From Mortierella alpina (lineage: Eukaryota; Mortierellomycota; Mortierellomycetes; Mortierellales; Mortierellaceae): a stretch of 64,000 nucleotides of DNA. Where the stretch lies: NCBI GenBank assembly GCA_029449245.1, contig JANATF010000004.1, positions 744,001-808,000 on the forward strand, written 5' to 3'. A program made the translations under genes and the position numbers. Below, piece after piece: positions 32,526 to 44,253 of this stretch (position 1 is the first letter of the stretch; each line of letters opens with the position of its first letter). The notes below the pieces were generated by a model that saw only the letters and a list, made by a program, of their open reading frames with translations, was not told the origin of the DNA and did not search any database.

Positions 32526-35337
32526 GGTGTTAATAATATGTTATGGGTATGCGCTGGTGCGGATGCCGTGGGCTGTCTTGAAAGAGCGTTAGAGTGAAAG
32601 AAGGTTGCAGGTTTCAGCAACTCAGCACAGTAGGACTTTGTCATATGGGAGTGTGGCTTATCCTCAACTCTTGGCCGGCCCTGCCATGACTCAGGCGAAC
32701 ACTCGCGCTCCTCCACAAACGTCCCTAGTCAAAGATGCCTATTGTAGCGCTATTGGATGGTCGGCCTCGCAATTCCCCTCCTTGAGAAGCAGTGCGAAGC
32801 GGCAGCTGAGTATAAGCAAAAGAAAACTCTGCCTGCTTGCTCCAATGGCTGCATGCCCGACCTTGTACCGTGGGCAGAAACCGTGGGTGATTGTTACACG
32901 CATGTACTCACGAGCTTCGGACAGATGGCACATGTTTTTCTTGTTTTCCCTCCTGGCCTTTGTCTCTTTGCCCTTCAGGCCTGCAGATTTCACACTCCCC
33001 CCTGAGATTTGATTTCGATCGATCGCCAAGAGCAGTTGGCCAGTAGATTATAGGTGGTAGCCCACAGCTCATCATACAGCCGCGTATGCCACTGCTTTCG
33101 CAGCAGGTTGAGGCAGGATAGAGCTCACGTGCGTGGAAAGTGTACCGGATCGCTCTCGGATCGAAAACCTTCCTGAGGATTGTCCGTTGCTACATAAGGT
33201 GCAGCAAGGGGTTTAGAGGAGTCTGACAATATGCTCAACGCCACGTGTGGGTAAAAAGCTTTGTTGAGCAAGTCCAATCCGCCTTGTCGGTTCCATGAAG
33301 CCAATAATGGCCGTTCGATGTAAAGACCTAGGCTGCAAAAAAAGATTCTCTGCCTCTCAGTCGAAACTGCAAGCACGAGCGGCATAGAAACAGAGTGATC
33401 ACTTGGTTCGATGCATTCAAAAGGTCGGCGATAGTCCAACACTCAGTGCTGTCACACTATACGGCAACGATACTGTACTGCTGGTCCAGGAGATTCATCT
33501 TGCCACAGAAGTCAGGGTTTGCAGATCCAATGAAAGAGAACAAGGCCACAACAACAAATGCGCGCTTTGTGTAAGGGTGCACATCAAGACATTGAGCTAA
33601 GAACATTAGGGTTCTCCCCAGGAAAAAAAAAGAGAAAGGAAAAAAGAAACTGTATCGATGCTCGCAAGCGAAGCGATACCAGGGCTGCGACGTGAGCAAT
33701 CAAATAAGTGGGCGGTGTTCGTTATCGTCTGAATATCGCAAGCTTGGTAAACTTAAACAGTTCTGAGCTTCAGAATGGGCTTTGTGCTTGAACATGATGA
33801 ACTAGGCAGATCGCCAGCGGTTGCGATCATTCTCAAACACACAAAAGCATTCCAATCGTTGACTCTCCTCTGCTGGCTGGCACGTCATGTAATGCACTGT
33901 TGTGCATTTGTTTATCAGCCTCGCTCCAAGGAAGCGAGCCCAAAGAATAATCCTTCACGATACGATCACTCTCGACGGCCAAGAGCAACAGAGATTGTGG
34001 CCTTGATAATCGCCGTGCATGAGCTAGAGGGGAGTCGAGTGGAGAATATGCCTCTGAGAATGAGAGACCCCCCATTTTATTTTCTGATCCCAGTAGAAAA
34101 CTAACTCACAACTGTCGCATGCAGAGAGGGGAATAGAAACAAACCGGTGGGGGAACGGCGGGGGTTGAGTGCTGACCTCTTCAGGGCACTTGCATTATTC
34201 ACTTTGTTTTGTTTGCTTGTTTGCTCGAGGGACAGAGACTGCTGCACAACTGTAGCAAAGCTATGAGCAAGTCTGGATGTATGAGCACTAGTGTTCAACG
34301 ACAATTAACTTTAACTGGCCGTCCGGCATCCCGTTCCGCTGGCGCTCTCGAGGTATAGCAATACGCCAGCTGCATAATTGTGTGCGCTGGGAAGGGGCAA
34401 TCGAGACATTCTTTTATTCAATCGTTCTTTTAACAAAGTTGCCCCAGGCAAGGGACACAGCACCAAATGGCGCGCCGTGCATAATAAACAAAGAACGTGC
34501 TCCGATACCAACGCGATCATTGACCTTGCACTCATATCTCTTTGCTGCAGGTTCTATTTGTGTGCCGACGTAAGGATATACATCTCAGAAGGTACTCAAA
34601 CTCTTAACCGGATCATGCATAAAGGAGTGGTTCCTGGGAACTTTGCATCTGTATCGTTCAAGAATCAGTGCGTCAAGGATGGCGTGTGTCCAGAGAGCGG
34701 CTACACAGAGCGTGGCGCTTCCTGCTTGAAACTAAGGGAGGAGAAAGAAATGCTAGAGTTGTGTGATATTCAGGGACCTGCGTGGGAACATATGCAAGAG
34801 AACAGCCAACATGGTTGTGCACAAAGAAAAATAATAGCGGGTGCGCTCGAGGCTGGGTCGAACCAAACAAGGTACTCTTCCTTCGCTCAAATTGAGGAGG
34901 ATGTTACGTCAAAGTGTATATCAACGAGCAGAGCGACGGCTCCTTGTATACTCGACCCTAATGATCATTACCGTCATCATCATCATGGTCCTTTCTGCGG
35001 CGATACATGCTACTTGTCAATCCATTAGTACACATATCGATCCAGAGTATAATGCTAAGCAAATTGCCCTGAACCCTCTCTTTATCCGTTGACGCTCCCG
35101 ACCCTGCCCTTGTTGCTCATATTATTGACCTCACACTATTGACTATTGAACAAGGTACCTGTCAATAGTGCGCATTTAGATCGGCTGCGTTGAATACTAA
35201 GGAGGCGCTTGACAAGTATAACAACCACCGTAAAGAAGCGCAGAGGGTGCGCGTGCGTACTGAATCATATTGAAAGAACGGTCAGACAGTTTTTTTTGAG
35301 CCTGTCGGTTGTCCCTTCCTTTTAGTCTAGCGCTGAT
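32526..35337. other. Gene-poor region
   Basis: No supported gene. A minus frame at 33442-33125 (containing LLASWNRQGGLDLLNKAFY) and a hydrophobic minus frame ending near 33457 look protein-like but are in different frames with no workable splice between them; they may be decayed coding DNA. A 216-codon plus frame (34378-35028) has no recognisable domain. Confidence 0.35.
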
Positions 35338-35984
35338 TTACTCTTCCATACACCTGATCCATGCACTCTGTGGCAACTTGAACTCCAGCCGACTCCACTT
35401 TTCTTGTGCCCGTTTTGCGCTCTCGTCATTCACGCATGCATGCACAATTATTGAAACGACCGTGGCCAGTTCCTCCGCCCATCCTTTCACATATGTACTG
35501 TATGTATACAGTATTTGAATATTTGTGTCGCGACATCCAATGATCTTCATGTTCACACGGTTTCCATGGAAGGTGAGTCCAATAACAGGTATGGCCAAGT
35601 GCTCTGCTTCGAACACAACGTCGAGCGGTTGGTCTTTTTGGACGTTGAAATGGACTTGATTCCAAGATCGTTCTGCTACGTTTATTAGATCAGCCTCATC
35701 AAACCACGATGCCCACGTCTCAAAGCAATTAGAGACCGTGGTTTCGCCGCCTGCTCACAAGAGCACCACCTCCTCTCATGTAGCGCGTCTTCATAAGAAC
35801 TTGTGTATATACATCTCATATCTTCAGAACGTGCCCCAGTATTGCGGCATGACTCCTGGAACTACGTAAAGTGTGTGCGGCAATAGACAAGTGGATATGT
35901 AGTACTACTGGCGGAGTACACGGCCATGGACCAGGTCAACACAAGGGCAAAAAGCGGGGTCGAGGACCACTCCAGGCTCCGCAT
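35338..35984 (-). CDS. Probable small secreted protein, unknown family
   Basis: Exons 35984-35909 and 35750-35338; 162 aa. The start at 35984 opens a good signal peptide (MRSLEWSSTPLFALVLTWSM, then AVYSA). The mature part is mixed and looks folded, with the stretch HFNVQKDQPLDVVFEAEHLA and IPVIGLTFHGNRVNMKIIG resembling beta-strands. The intron (35908-35751; GTAGTA...GAGCAG) is in phase. An upstream in-frame ATG at 36189 with a second good intron (36105-36015, containing a CTAAC branch site) would add 68 residues and hide the signal peptide, so that exon is more likely leader or an alternative form. Function unknown. Confidence 0.5.
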
Positions 35985-36189
35985 GATGCGAATCGCTTCC
36001 CCGAGCACTCGCAGCTGCATCAGTAATTCGACTCAGTGTTAGCATATGACAGCACCTAGCGCAGCTTAGGTTGGCCATCACGACGTATTGGGTCAGGATG
36101 TATACCTTGGCGTGAAGATCGACTCTATCAGGCTCGTATCGAGCCTTTAGAAGCTTATCCTGGCCGAGGAGAAGTGAAAGCTGGGGCAT

Positions 36190-36925
36190 AATAGCCTTGA
36201 CAAGTTCTTATCATCTTTTCGCCGAGAAGACATGCCAGTAGAGAGCGACAGCGGCAGAGAGAAACATGAGAGGTGGTGGTAGAGAGCGAGATAGAGAGTG
36301 GATGGACGAAGAGGTGAGAGGTTGAGATAAGAGGGGAGGGATCTTCGATGCTACTGATGTGAAGATAAAATAGTGGCACGGCCCAAGTTTTGTTAAGGGA
36401 GAGGCGCTAGTGTGTTGGCAATGGAGCGGCCAGAGTGAATCAATAACGCAGTAGGTGCTGTGAAGACCGAGGCCGTTGTAATCCTGGAGGGCGCTGCCTC
36501 GATTGACTTGCGGCACATATTCAAAGGGCCGTGAGCTTGACTAGGAGTGTGCAAGAAAAAAAAAAGATAAAAAAAAGGACGGGCTCTCGTCCCTGCTCCC
36601 ACTGTCTCCATCGCCATATTTCCTGCGCTCTTTCTTTTCATTCTTTGAAACTGTGCAACGGGACTGAATAGCCTGCAAGAATAGCATATCGCCCTTCTCA
36701 TTCCTGTGGCACCAGCTCGTCCAATTCCCCTTGTTCCTTCCGTACCCTTATTCTACAGTACATGTATGCTGACTACCGTTGGGCAGGCCATCGATGTCCT
36801 TTCTATTTTTCTGTAGACTATCGCGGTATATCTTTCTATTCCCCATCCACAACAAGAGCCGTTATTGCATTCTACAGTAGCTGGACTGAATGGGTATGTG
36901 CCAGTGTACCAAGGCGATGGCATTT
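36190..36925. other. Intergenic, no gene seen
   Basis: CT-rich on the minus strand at 36230-36340, consistent with a leader for the small secreted protein gene. Nothing else recognised. Confidence 0.35.
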
Positions 36926-37040
36926 TAACGTTTGGCCCTGAAGGCTGCAGCTCCCCACACCGAACTGTGTGTAGACAAGGCGAGACAGGGCCAAGAAACA
37001 CAGGGCTGCACCCACTCAGACACATATGAATGCGAGGCCG

Positions 37041-37661
37041 TATATAAAAGACCCGCACTGCAGGGCATCGTAGCCTCTCTTCTGCTGCCTCCTCTCTTTC
37101 CCCTTTCCCCTCGCTTGCCTGCCTTTTGTTTTCTCTTTTCCTTTCTGCCTTCTGCCTTCTGCCTTCTGCCTTCTGCCTCCGGTCCCGTCCTCCCCTCCCC
37201 TCTCCTCCCCCCCCTCTCCTCTCCTTTCCCTTGCATCGTCGCCCTATCCCTGCCTCGGACTCGTCTGCCCTTATCCGCCAGACACAAACATATTAAAAGT
37301 TTCTCTCGTCCTCGGCCATCCTCGATATCATTTTGCACCGTTGCTGCTCCTTCGACGACCTCCAGCCGCACCACCTCTCCCTCTGTCGTCACCAACCCGC
37401 TCTTTGCCACAACCCTCAGTCCTCTCCCTTCCTTGCCCCAGCGACACCGTGCTTCCACGCCAGCAGCATCACTAGCGCCCACTTTCATACCCGTATTGCA
37501 TCCGTACACCCAGCGGATATAGATATACTTTTTTTTTTTTTTTTTTTTTTTTTTGCACAAACAAACAGCCAGATTCAACCCACTTCAGCGCCAGCTTCAG
37601 TCCACATACTTCGAGCCCTGTACATCTGGCCAAGTGCACTTCGGACTTTCAGTAGGGCCAG
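37041..37661 (+). promoter_or_regulatory. TATA box and CT-rich leader exon ending at a GTAAGC donor
   Basis: TATATAAAAG at 37041-37050 is followed by 450 bp of strong pyrimidine bias (including a TTCTGCC repeat at 37144-37176), a T-run at 37528-37554, and a good donor (GGCCAG then GTAAGC at 37662). This looks like a non-coding first exon of a plus-strand transcript. The next plus coding gene is the zinc-finger regulator at 41620; a 3' splice site (TTAACAG) ends at about 41463. Linking the two is inference. Confidence 0.4.
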
Positions 37662-40600
37662 GTAAGCTTTCCCCCGCCCAGCGACACAATTTGTCGTCAC
37701 TGGCACGCTCGTCTCACCGCTGCCATCACCCAGACACCCTCGTCATATACCCCTAAAATCCATTTGGGAATGCCTTTGGCACTTCGTTCCTAGCCAGAGT
37801 TGTATGTGGTGACCCCCTCGTTCCTTTCTCTCTGTTCTTGTTGCTCAAGACAACGCCGACGTATCACGTCAACGTGGTAATTGTTTTTTTTTCCTTCCTG
37901 GACTTCAACAGCCGGCGATTGCTTTAGATACGCATGGTCACACCCTCTTTGCATCACACACTGCCACATTCTAAACTTATTTCTCCTTCGGATTAATATA
38001 CAAGAAAGCTGCCTGTGCTCATTCCTGCTCTTTGTATCTCCTTCACCCCTCAGCGTAAACGCCAAGGTCGATAAAACTGCACTAAAAGGTTTGTTCAAAC
38101 ACAATGATATAGCCATTTGCCATTTCCTTGTTCACGCTTACTCATAGCACTTGAAGATCACGATGGTCACACCAAAGGCTGGAGAAGATTTTGGCGTTCT
38201 CTCAATTTTTACACATCGTTCATCCTGACTTTACACAACACACCATGTATGATGCGCATCCCTTCCCACCCTTGCATGCGTTCCCTTTGTGTGCGTGTGT
38301 TTGCGGGTTGATGTGGCTGTTTTGTTGTTTTTGCCCTGTTTCGCCTTTCAACCTTTTATGCACAACCTGAACATCATGTGTGCATGTAACAATGGCCAGG
38401 CAGGGTTCATTGATGGTCAGGGTCATAATTTTCCACAATGAACAAGAGAGAGAGGCAAGGGTAGTCCCTGACACCATGCGCGGTGCCCTGCAATAGCCCT
38501 GTGCCGTCAAAGTGTGTATTGATTTCTTTTTGCATGTCGGGTCCATGCTCTCTCTGTCGTCTGCAAATATATGCCAATATCCCGCCCTCGCTCTCTCCTT
38601 GCCCCTACAGTACGCTCTGCCCTTGTTTTTGTTTTGTTGTTGTTGTCCTTTTTGTTGTTGTTTATGTCCACTTCCCTCTTCTCCCTCCCGCGTGAATATC
38701 ACGCTAGGGTCCTCTCTCGCAAGACAGGGAAGAGTTCATGCAACTTGAAAGTTGTTTTTTTTGGCGCGCAATCCTTTTCGTCTTTTTTTTCTCTTTGACA
38801 TGTAACCATCACAACAATCACTTCATCTTCTTTACTCGCCTCTTGTACTCGCTTACCGTTGGCGTGTCCGTTCCACAGGGTTGCGCGCGTGGCATCAGGG
38901 TATACAGAAAACAAGAAAATATGTGTCCTCTTACCCCTTCGTAATCTCTGCTTTGTTTTCCTTCGCTCGGCCTTGTTTGTTCCTTGCCTTGGTAGTTTTC
39001 GTGTTTTGTGTGGGGTGTGCTTCACGTCATGCAGCAGCCTTAATGGCATCTATCGTTCTGTTAATTGCTGCTGGGTCTCACTGGAAACGGCTTACGCCTA
39101 CCATTCCTTTGCTCTTCTCGATCATTGCTGCCGGGCTCAGGCCTCCCCAATTTTCATGTTGATGTTTTTTTGTTGTTCCTGCATTGTATCCTGAGTGACA
39201 TAGGATCGTTCCTGATTTTTTTTGTGTCTGGGCGAGTGTTCCATTCAGCAACCTCGGAACTCAGACTTAATCTCCGGCATTACAAACCCGGCCGTGTGTT
39301 TTTTTGTTGTTGTACGCCTACATGTCTGGGCTGCGGTTCTGGAACTCCGAGGAACCCTTACCTCTGTGTCTGTCTCTGTCTCTCACCAAAAATAACTGTG
39401 TGGATATGAATGACAAAGCTTGTGAAGCTAGTCGAGAATTTGGTGCTGGATGTTGGTGTTGCTGGTGATGGTGAAAAATGAGTATTGGTTGGAGGCATGT
39501 ATTTCAATACTCTACGGAGTGGCCCTTTATCCCAGGTGCTTGCTGGACACATTGCCCCAAGGTTGAAGTGTTGACACCTCCGTCTCGTTCTCTCCTTGAA
39601 TTACCACGTTTTATTTGTGCCCTTTGCAATGGAGGGTGTGTGCTCTTTAGCGTTCCTTCCTTCCGCGAAAACACATTCCATTTTACTCCCTTGTTTTTTT
39701 CTTTGCGCCCGGCCACCTCAATGCTCTCATCGCATTGTCTCTCCAGAAAGATGGAGAGTGAAGAGACAAAGAGGAGATTGAGGGAGCGAAAGTACAAGAG
39801 GGGATGTGAGCTAGGTGAGGAAGCAACGCAGCCTCGAGGCGTACCGCAAAGGTGTTTGCGCGCGCGTGTAGGCGTGTGTATGTCTGTGTGGGTAACAGAT
39901 GTGTATTGCATGTATGCGAGTACATGTATGCGTGTGTGTGTGTATCTTTTCAAGAAGGAGTAAAGGAGGGAGAGGGGTGGGGGGAGAGAGCGAAAGGGTG
40001 CATGTATGTGGTGCGTATTGCACGTCCATGGATGTGTATGCATGTGCATGTGCATGTGCGTGTGTGCGTGCGCGGAAAGGGACAGGGAGGGAGGACCGAG
40101 AGAAAGAGACGGACGAACAGAGCAGAACAGACGGACAGAAGAGACTGAGCGGGTTGTTGGATGAGGAAAGAGAGGGGTTGGAGCGAGGGGTTGTTCCCTT
40201 TTACACCATCCCTCACACTCTCACTCTCTCACACTCTCTCAGTTGGCTGCATTTACCTGACACCCCCCCATGCCCCCCCACCACCCATTAGTCCTTGACC
40301 TCTTCTCCTGTTCTTGGAAGAACTCGAAAAGCCATGCTTGTTGTTTCTTGCCTTTGGCTAGCTCTCTCCTGATGTGATGTGGCCTCTAGGTTGGTCGAGG
40401 TGTGAAAGGGGCAAGCTAGCTGAGAATGAGTGATGCACCAAGGACGGCAAACGAGGACTAGCCCTCGCCCCCCTCTTCATCATCTAATCATCATCGTCAA
40501 CATCCTTGTCTACAGCACCGTCGATGGCCATCACATTTATGTGTCTTCGGTCGTTCTCAATGTTTGCCTATCTGTTTCCCTTTTTTTTCCCTCTCTGTCG

Positions 40601-41619
40601 TTCTCCCTGTCTCTTGCTTCCTTCTGAACGGACATCTGTTTCCAGCACCACTCAGCCCAGACCAGCCCTAATCTAACCTCTCCAACATAACCTTACCTAA
40701 CCTGGCCTGCACTGTTACACAGTCTCAACCAGATCACCCTCACCGTCGTACTGACCTTTCGTCCCTATCTTTCTCTCATATCACAATTGTGCATCTCTTT
40801 TCTCCTCCCTCTTCTTTCCTCTTCCTCGCCTCCATCTGTCCTGTCGCCAATCGTCCTTCCTGCATAGCTTGAACAGGAAAGATCGTCTTGGATCTGAAGC
40901 ACGGATCTGGTCTTCCGAACACCAAAAAAAAACTTGCCAAGGTACCCTCTCCGTCAGGCACTCTCTGGGAGCCCGCTTTTGGCACCTCTGGAGCCGACCC
41001 ACGACCCACGCAATCCTTAATTTCCAACGAGCATCCATCCCAACCCCATCACCCCGTGCCCGTCTTCACGCGCTCCTTTCGTCGACATCTCTCGTGCAGC
41101 CATTCCAGCCCATCAGCTCGTTGGGCCTCGTTTCTGCCTTGCGCGCTCTTATTTTTTCATATATTCCTCTCTCTCCTGGCGCCCCCGCCAGCCCCGCACT
41201 CCTTTGTCATCTCGCCCTACAGAGGCTCGAGGAGTCCTTCCGTTCCCAGGATCCCCCTTCTCCACTCTCATTCGCACTCGCACTCGCACTCTCATTTTTC
41301 TTTTTTAATATTAATTTGAGCAGCGAGCCAGCCTCAGCGACACGTTGCTGATCAACCTGGACCTGGATCACGACCTGAACCTGAACCTGAACCTGGCCCT
41401 GGATAGTCCCTTGAAATCCTTGTTCTTTTTCGGTTTACTATCGTCCCTTTTTTTCATTAACAGACCCCTCCTCCTACTGCTCCCCTTCTCCTGCTGTTGT
41501 GCTCTTCATCCTCGTCCACGCACAGTGAATGGGCTTGTGTGTGCCACTGCCCTCTCCTCCCCATTCCCATTGAGCCTGCACTCGTACGTATAAATACAGG
41601 GCCTACTTCCTCAAGAACC
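37662..41619. other. Long non-coding stretch: possible 5' intron and leader of the zinc-finger gene
   Basis: No protein-coding gene recognised. T-rich on the plus strand from 38480 to 39310, a TG-rich microsatellite zone at 39860-40075, and a CT-rich block at 40740-41310 directly before the zinc-finger gene. A CCTGAA hexamer repeat is at 41373-41394, and a TATA-like TATAAATA at about 41589 is only 30 bp from the ATG. Confidence 0.4.
39860..40075. repeat. TG-rich microsatellite zone
   Basis: Alternating G/T with interspersed C/A (GTGTGTATG, GCATGTGCATGTGCATGTGCG and similar), broken by a purine-rich block at 39950-40000. Explains the open frames on both strands here. Confidence 0.6.
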
Positions 41620-43817
41620 ATGTCCACCACCACCTCAAGTTATCCGCCTCAGCTCTATCAGTCACTTTACAGTCCGCTGAGTCCCTCAAGCCAACAGTCA
41701 GCTGCCCTTGGTACCCCGCGTGCGCCCAGTACTCACCGAGCAGAGCCACCAACTCTGTCGCACCCGCACACGCTCTTGAGAAAGGACACACCTCTCACTC
41801 ACAACACTCACACTCCTCACACTCCGCACACTCCTCACACTCACAACATAAAAACCGCCTCTCGTGCCCTGCACTCCGACTCGGCACCACCTCCACACCC
41901 GCCAACGGCATCCATGACCGACGCTGCGGTGAACCAGCAATCCAAGCGGTTGGCTGGATTGTCAATCACCAACTCCTCGGGAGCCAAAGTCAGCATTCTC
42001 AACGACAGTCCTCTCGACCTCGACAAGGCCTCGATCCACGATGATGAGATGCTCCAGCACCATCATCACCACCATCAGCATCACCACCACCACCACCAGC
42101 AGTCATCGTCACAACATCAGCCATCACAACCTCCACCGCAAGGCACCCGGCCGCATCTCGGCCACCCAGACTATGGTCTGCCTCCAGCCCGCTCCCCTCG
42201 ATCTCCACACTTTCGCGACCATCGCCACGGCAGCCGCGATTACTTTGGCATCGACGAGCGTCGCGACCCCTACTACCCACCATCTGTTCACAGCTCTTCG
42301 TCCAATCAACGGTACCGGTCCGAGAGCTACGAGGCCGGGCGGTCAACGTCCCTGACGAACGCTGCGACCCCCTTCCGATCGGGGTTCGATTCCCTACGCG
42401 GAGCAACGGACCCAGCAAATTCCCAGAGGAGTCGCAGTCTGAGCAGTGGTGCGCAATTGTATCCGTATAGCTCCAATGGCCACCCAGGTAGCTCGGCGTC
42501 CTCATCAGCGGCAGGATATACCCCCAAGGGAGGTGCAACACCGATGCCGTACTTCATGCGGGCGTTCTCTGAGGACTCGACCTCTGATGATCATGATCCG
42601 TATCGCGGGTACATTGGACACCCCGGCCTGCCCGAGGGTCTCATTGCAGGGTCAAGCTTTTCAAAGCGCAAGTATTCATGCACCTATCCCGGATGCAACA
42701 AGCGCTTCACCACCAGGTACGCCCGGTGCCCGTGCACACCCAATTGATGCAGTGTGCAAATTTTTGGCTTATCTTTGATAACTTATCTATTTTCGTCTCC
42801 GTTTTTTTTTACCAAAGTGGCCACCTGGCTCGCCACAACCGCATTCACACCGGAGAGCGCAACTTTTCGTGTTTGATGCCTGGATGTCCTAGCAAGTTCT
42901 CAAGGCAAGACAACATGATGCAGCACTACCGGACTCACATCTCTCCTAAATCCCGTCGTGGCGTGGGCAAGAAGCAAGATCAACAGGACACGGAGAGTCC
43001 GTCCGAGATCAACGAGTCGGACGCTGTAGAGTATCCCACGACGCCACAGCAGGGACATTCGCCTTCAGCGCTGCCTCCTACTGGCCTCTCGCGCCAAGGG
43101 TCGAGACACAGTTCGCCTCCTCGACTATACCCGTCGGATCATCATAATCTACCCGAGGACATGGACCACGATGATGACTCGCGCCCTTCCTCCAGGCAGA
43201 CGCACCAATTCTCACCGCCATCTCACGGCTCCGCAGGCGAGCATCAGCGGTCCAACACTTGGTCCGTTCCAGCATCCCCCACGTCGCCCATGACGCAAGG
43301 CAGTGATCGCATGGAGGACGCACAGTCGTCAACGTCATCATCATCTGCATCCTCGTCCTCTACGCGCGATCAGCAGTTGTTCTACTACCGTCAGCAGCAG
43401 CAGTATCAACAGCAGTACCAGCACCAGTACCAGCAGCGGCAACTCCAGAAGCAACAGCAGCAGCAGGCTGCTAGCCACGCCTCTGCGTACTATCATGCCG
43501 CTCAGTCGCATGTGAGTCATGGCCACCACCATGGCCATCATGGAGCGAGCAAGCAACTAGCCTCGCCTTCGTCGTCGTCAGCGTCGTCGTCAGAAATGCA
43601 TCCTCATGCATATTCGTACGCGCACTCGCAGGCGGCATCGTCCGAACGTTCTGGGCATGCCAGTGGTCGGGCCAGTCATGCGAACAACAATATGGCCATG
43701 AACATGACTCCACCTTCGCCTCAATCCACCCCTGCGACCCCGACCAAGTACCGGTTCGACCCTATCCAGGATTGTCTTCAACAAGAGCGTCGTCAGCGTG
43801 AAGAAGCCACGTTGTAG
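41620..43817 (+). CDS. C2H2 zinc-finger transcription factor, Nrg1/Nrg2-like
   Basis: Exons 41620-42716 and 42818-43817; 698 aa. Two adjacent C2H2 fingers are rebuilt across the intron: Cys354/Cys359/His372/His376 and Cys384/Cys389/His402/His406. The wording FTTSGHLARHNRIHTGERN and FSRQDNMMQHYRTH is close to yeast Nrg1, a glucose- and stress-responsive repressor. Both flanks are low-complexity: HTPHTPHTP and a long His run before the fingers, Gln/Tyr and Ser runs after. The N-terminal half carries many Ser/Pro sites. No other domain. A pyrimidine-rich leader precedes the start. Repressor function is inferred from the finger similarity. Confidence 0.9.
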
Positions 43818-44253
43818 AATAAGATCAGAGGGCGAAAAGAAAAAAAAAGATAAAGAAGGCAAAGAATAGTGGCTAGAACCCTAGCTGCTTTTTGTTTTTA
43901 TCTCGTCCAAGAAGCAATGGACGGAAAGAGAGAAAAAAGAGACTTTAGCATTAGATCGTCGTCTTGTGATATTTTTATCCTTCAACATCCCCATCCATCT
44001 GCGCATTCAAAAAGAAAAAGAATTCCACCTCCCAAAAAAAAGAAAAGTTTTGTGTGTTTGTAGCCTTAGTACCCTTCATACCCAACCTACCAGTTTCATA
44101 GATCAATGAATGAAAAAAAAACTATTAGTTTGAAACTATGTTCCTGTAGATTCGTCCTTGACCATGCTTGAAGAAAGAAAGAATGAAGAAAGAATGAAGA
44201 AAGAATGACTGATACGTTTATAGACTACATTTACATATATATATTGCACTTCG
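43818..44253. other. Convergent 3' regions, with a short tandem repeat
   Basis: Between the ends of the plus zinc-finger gene and the minus forkhead gene. AATGAATGAAAAAAAA and other A-runs could act in polyadenylation. An 11-nt unit TGAAGAAAGAA is repeated at 44184-44205, with an expanded copy just before it. Confidence 0.4.
44169..44205. repeat. Tandem 11-nt repeat (TGAAGAAAGAA)
   Basis: Copies at 44169-44183 (with a 4-nt insertion), 44184-44194 and 44195-44205. Confidence 0.7.

Noticed and set aside
34378-35028. 216-codon plus frame
   Set aside because: Long but with no recognisable domain, no leader features and no splice partners; kept only as part of the gene-poor region.
36925-37578. 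217-codon minus frame rich in Gly, Arg, Glu and Lys
   Set aside because: Antisense of a pyrimidine-rich leader that has a TATA box on the plus strand.
39478-40291. Overlapping frames of 130-183 codons on both strands
   Set aside because: Microsatellite TG/CA and GA/TC translation (Cys-Val, His-Thr repeats).
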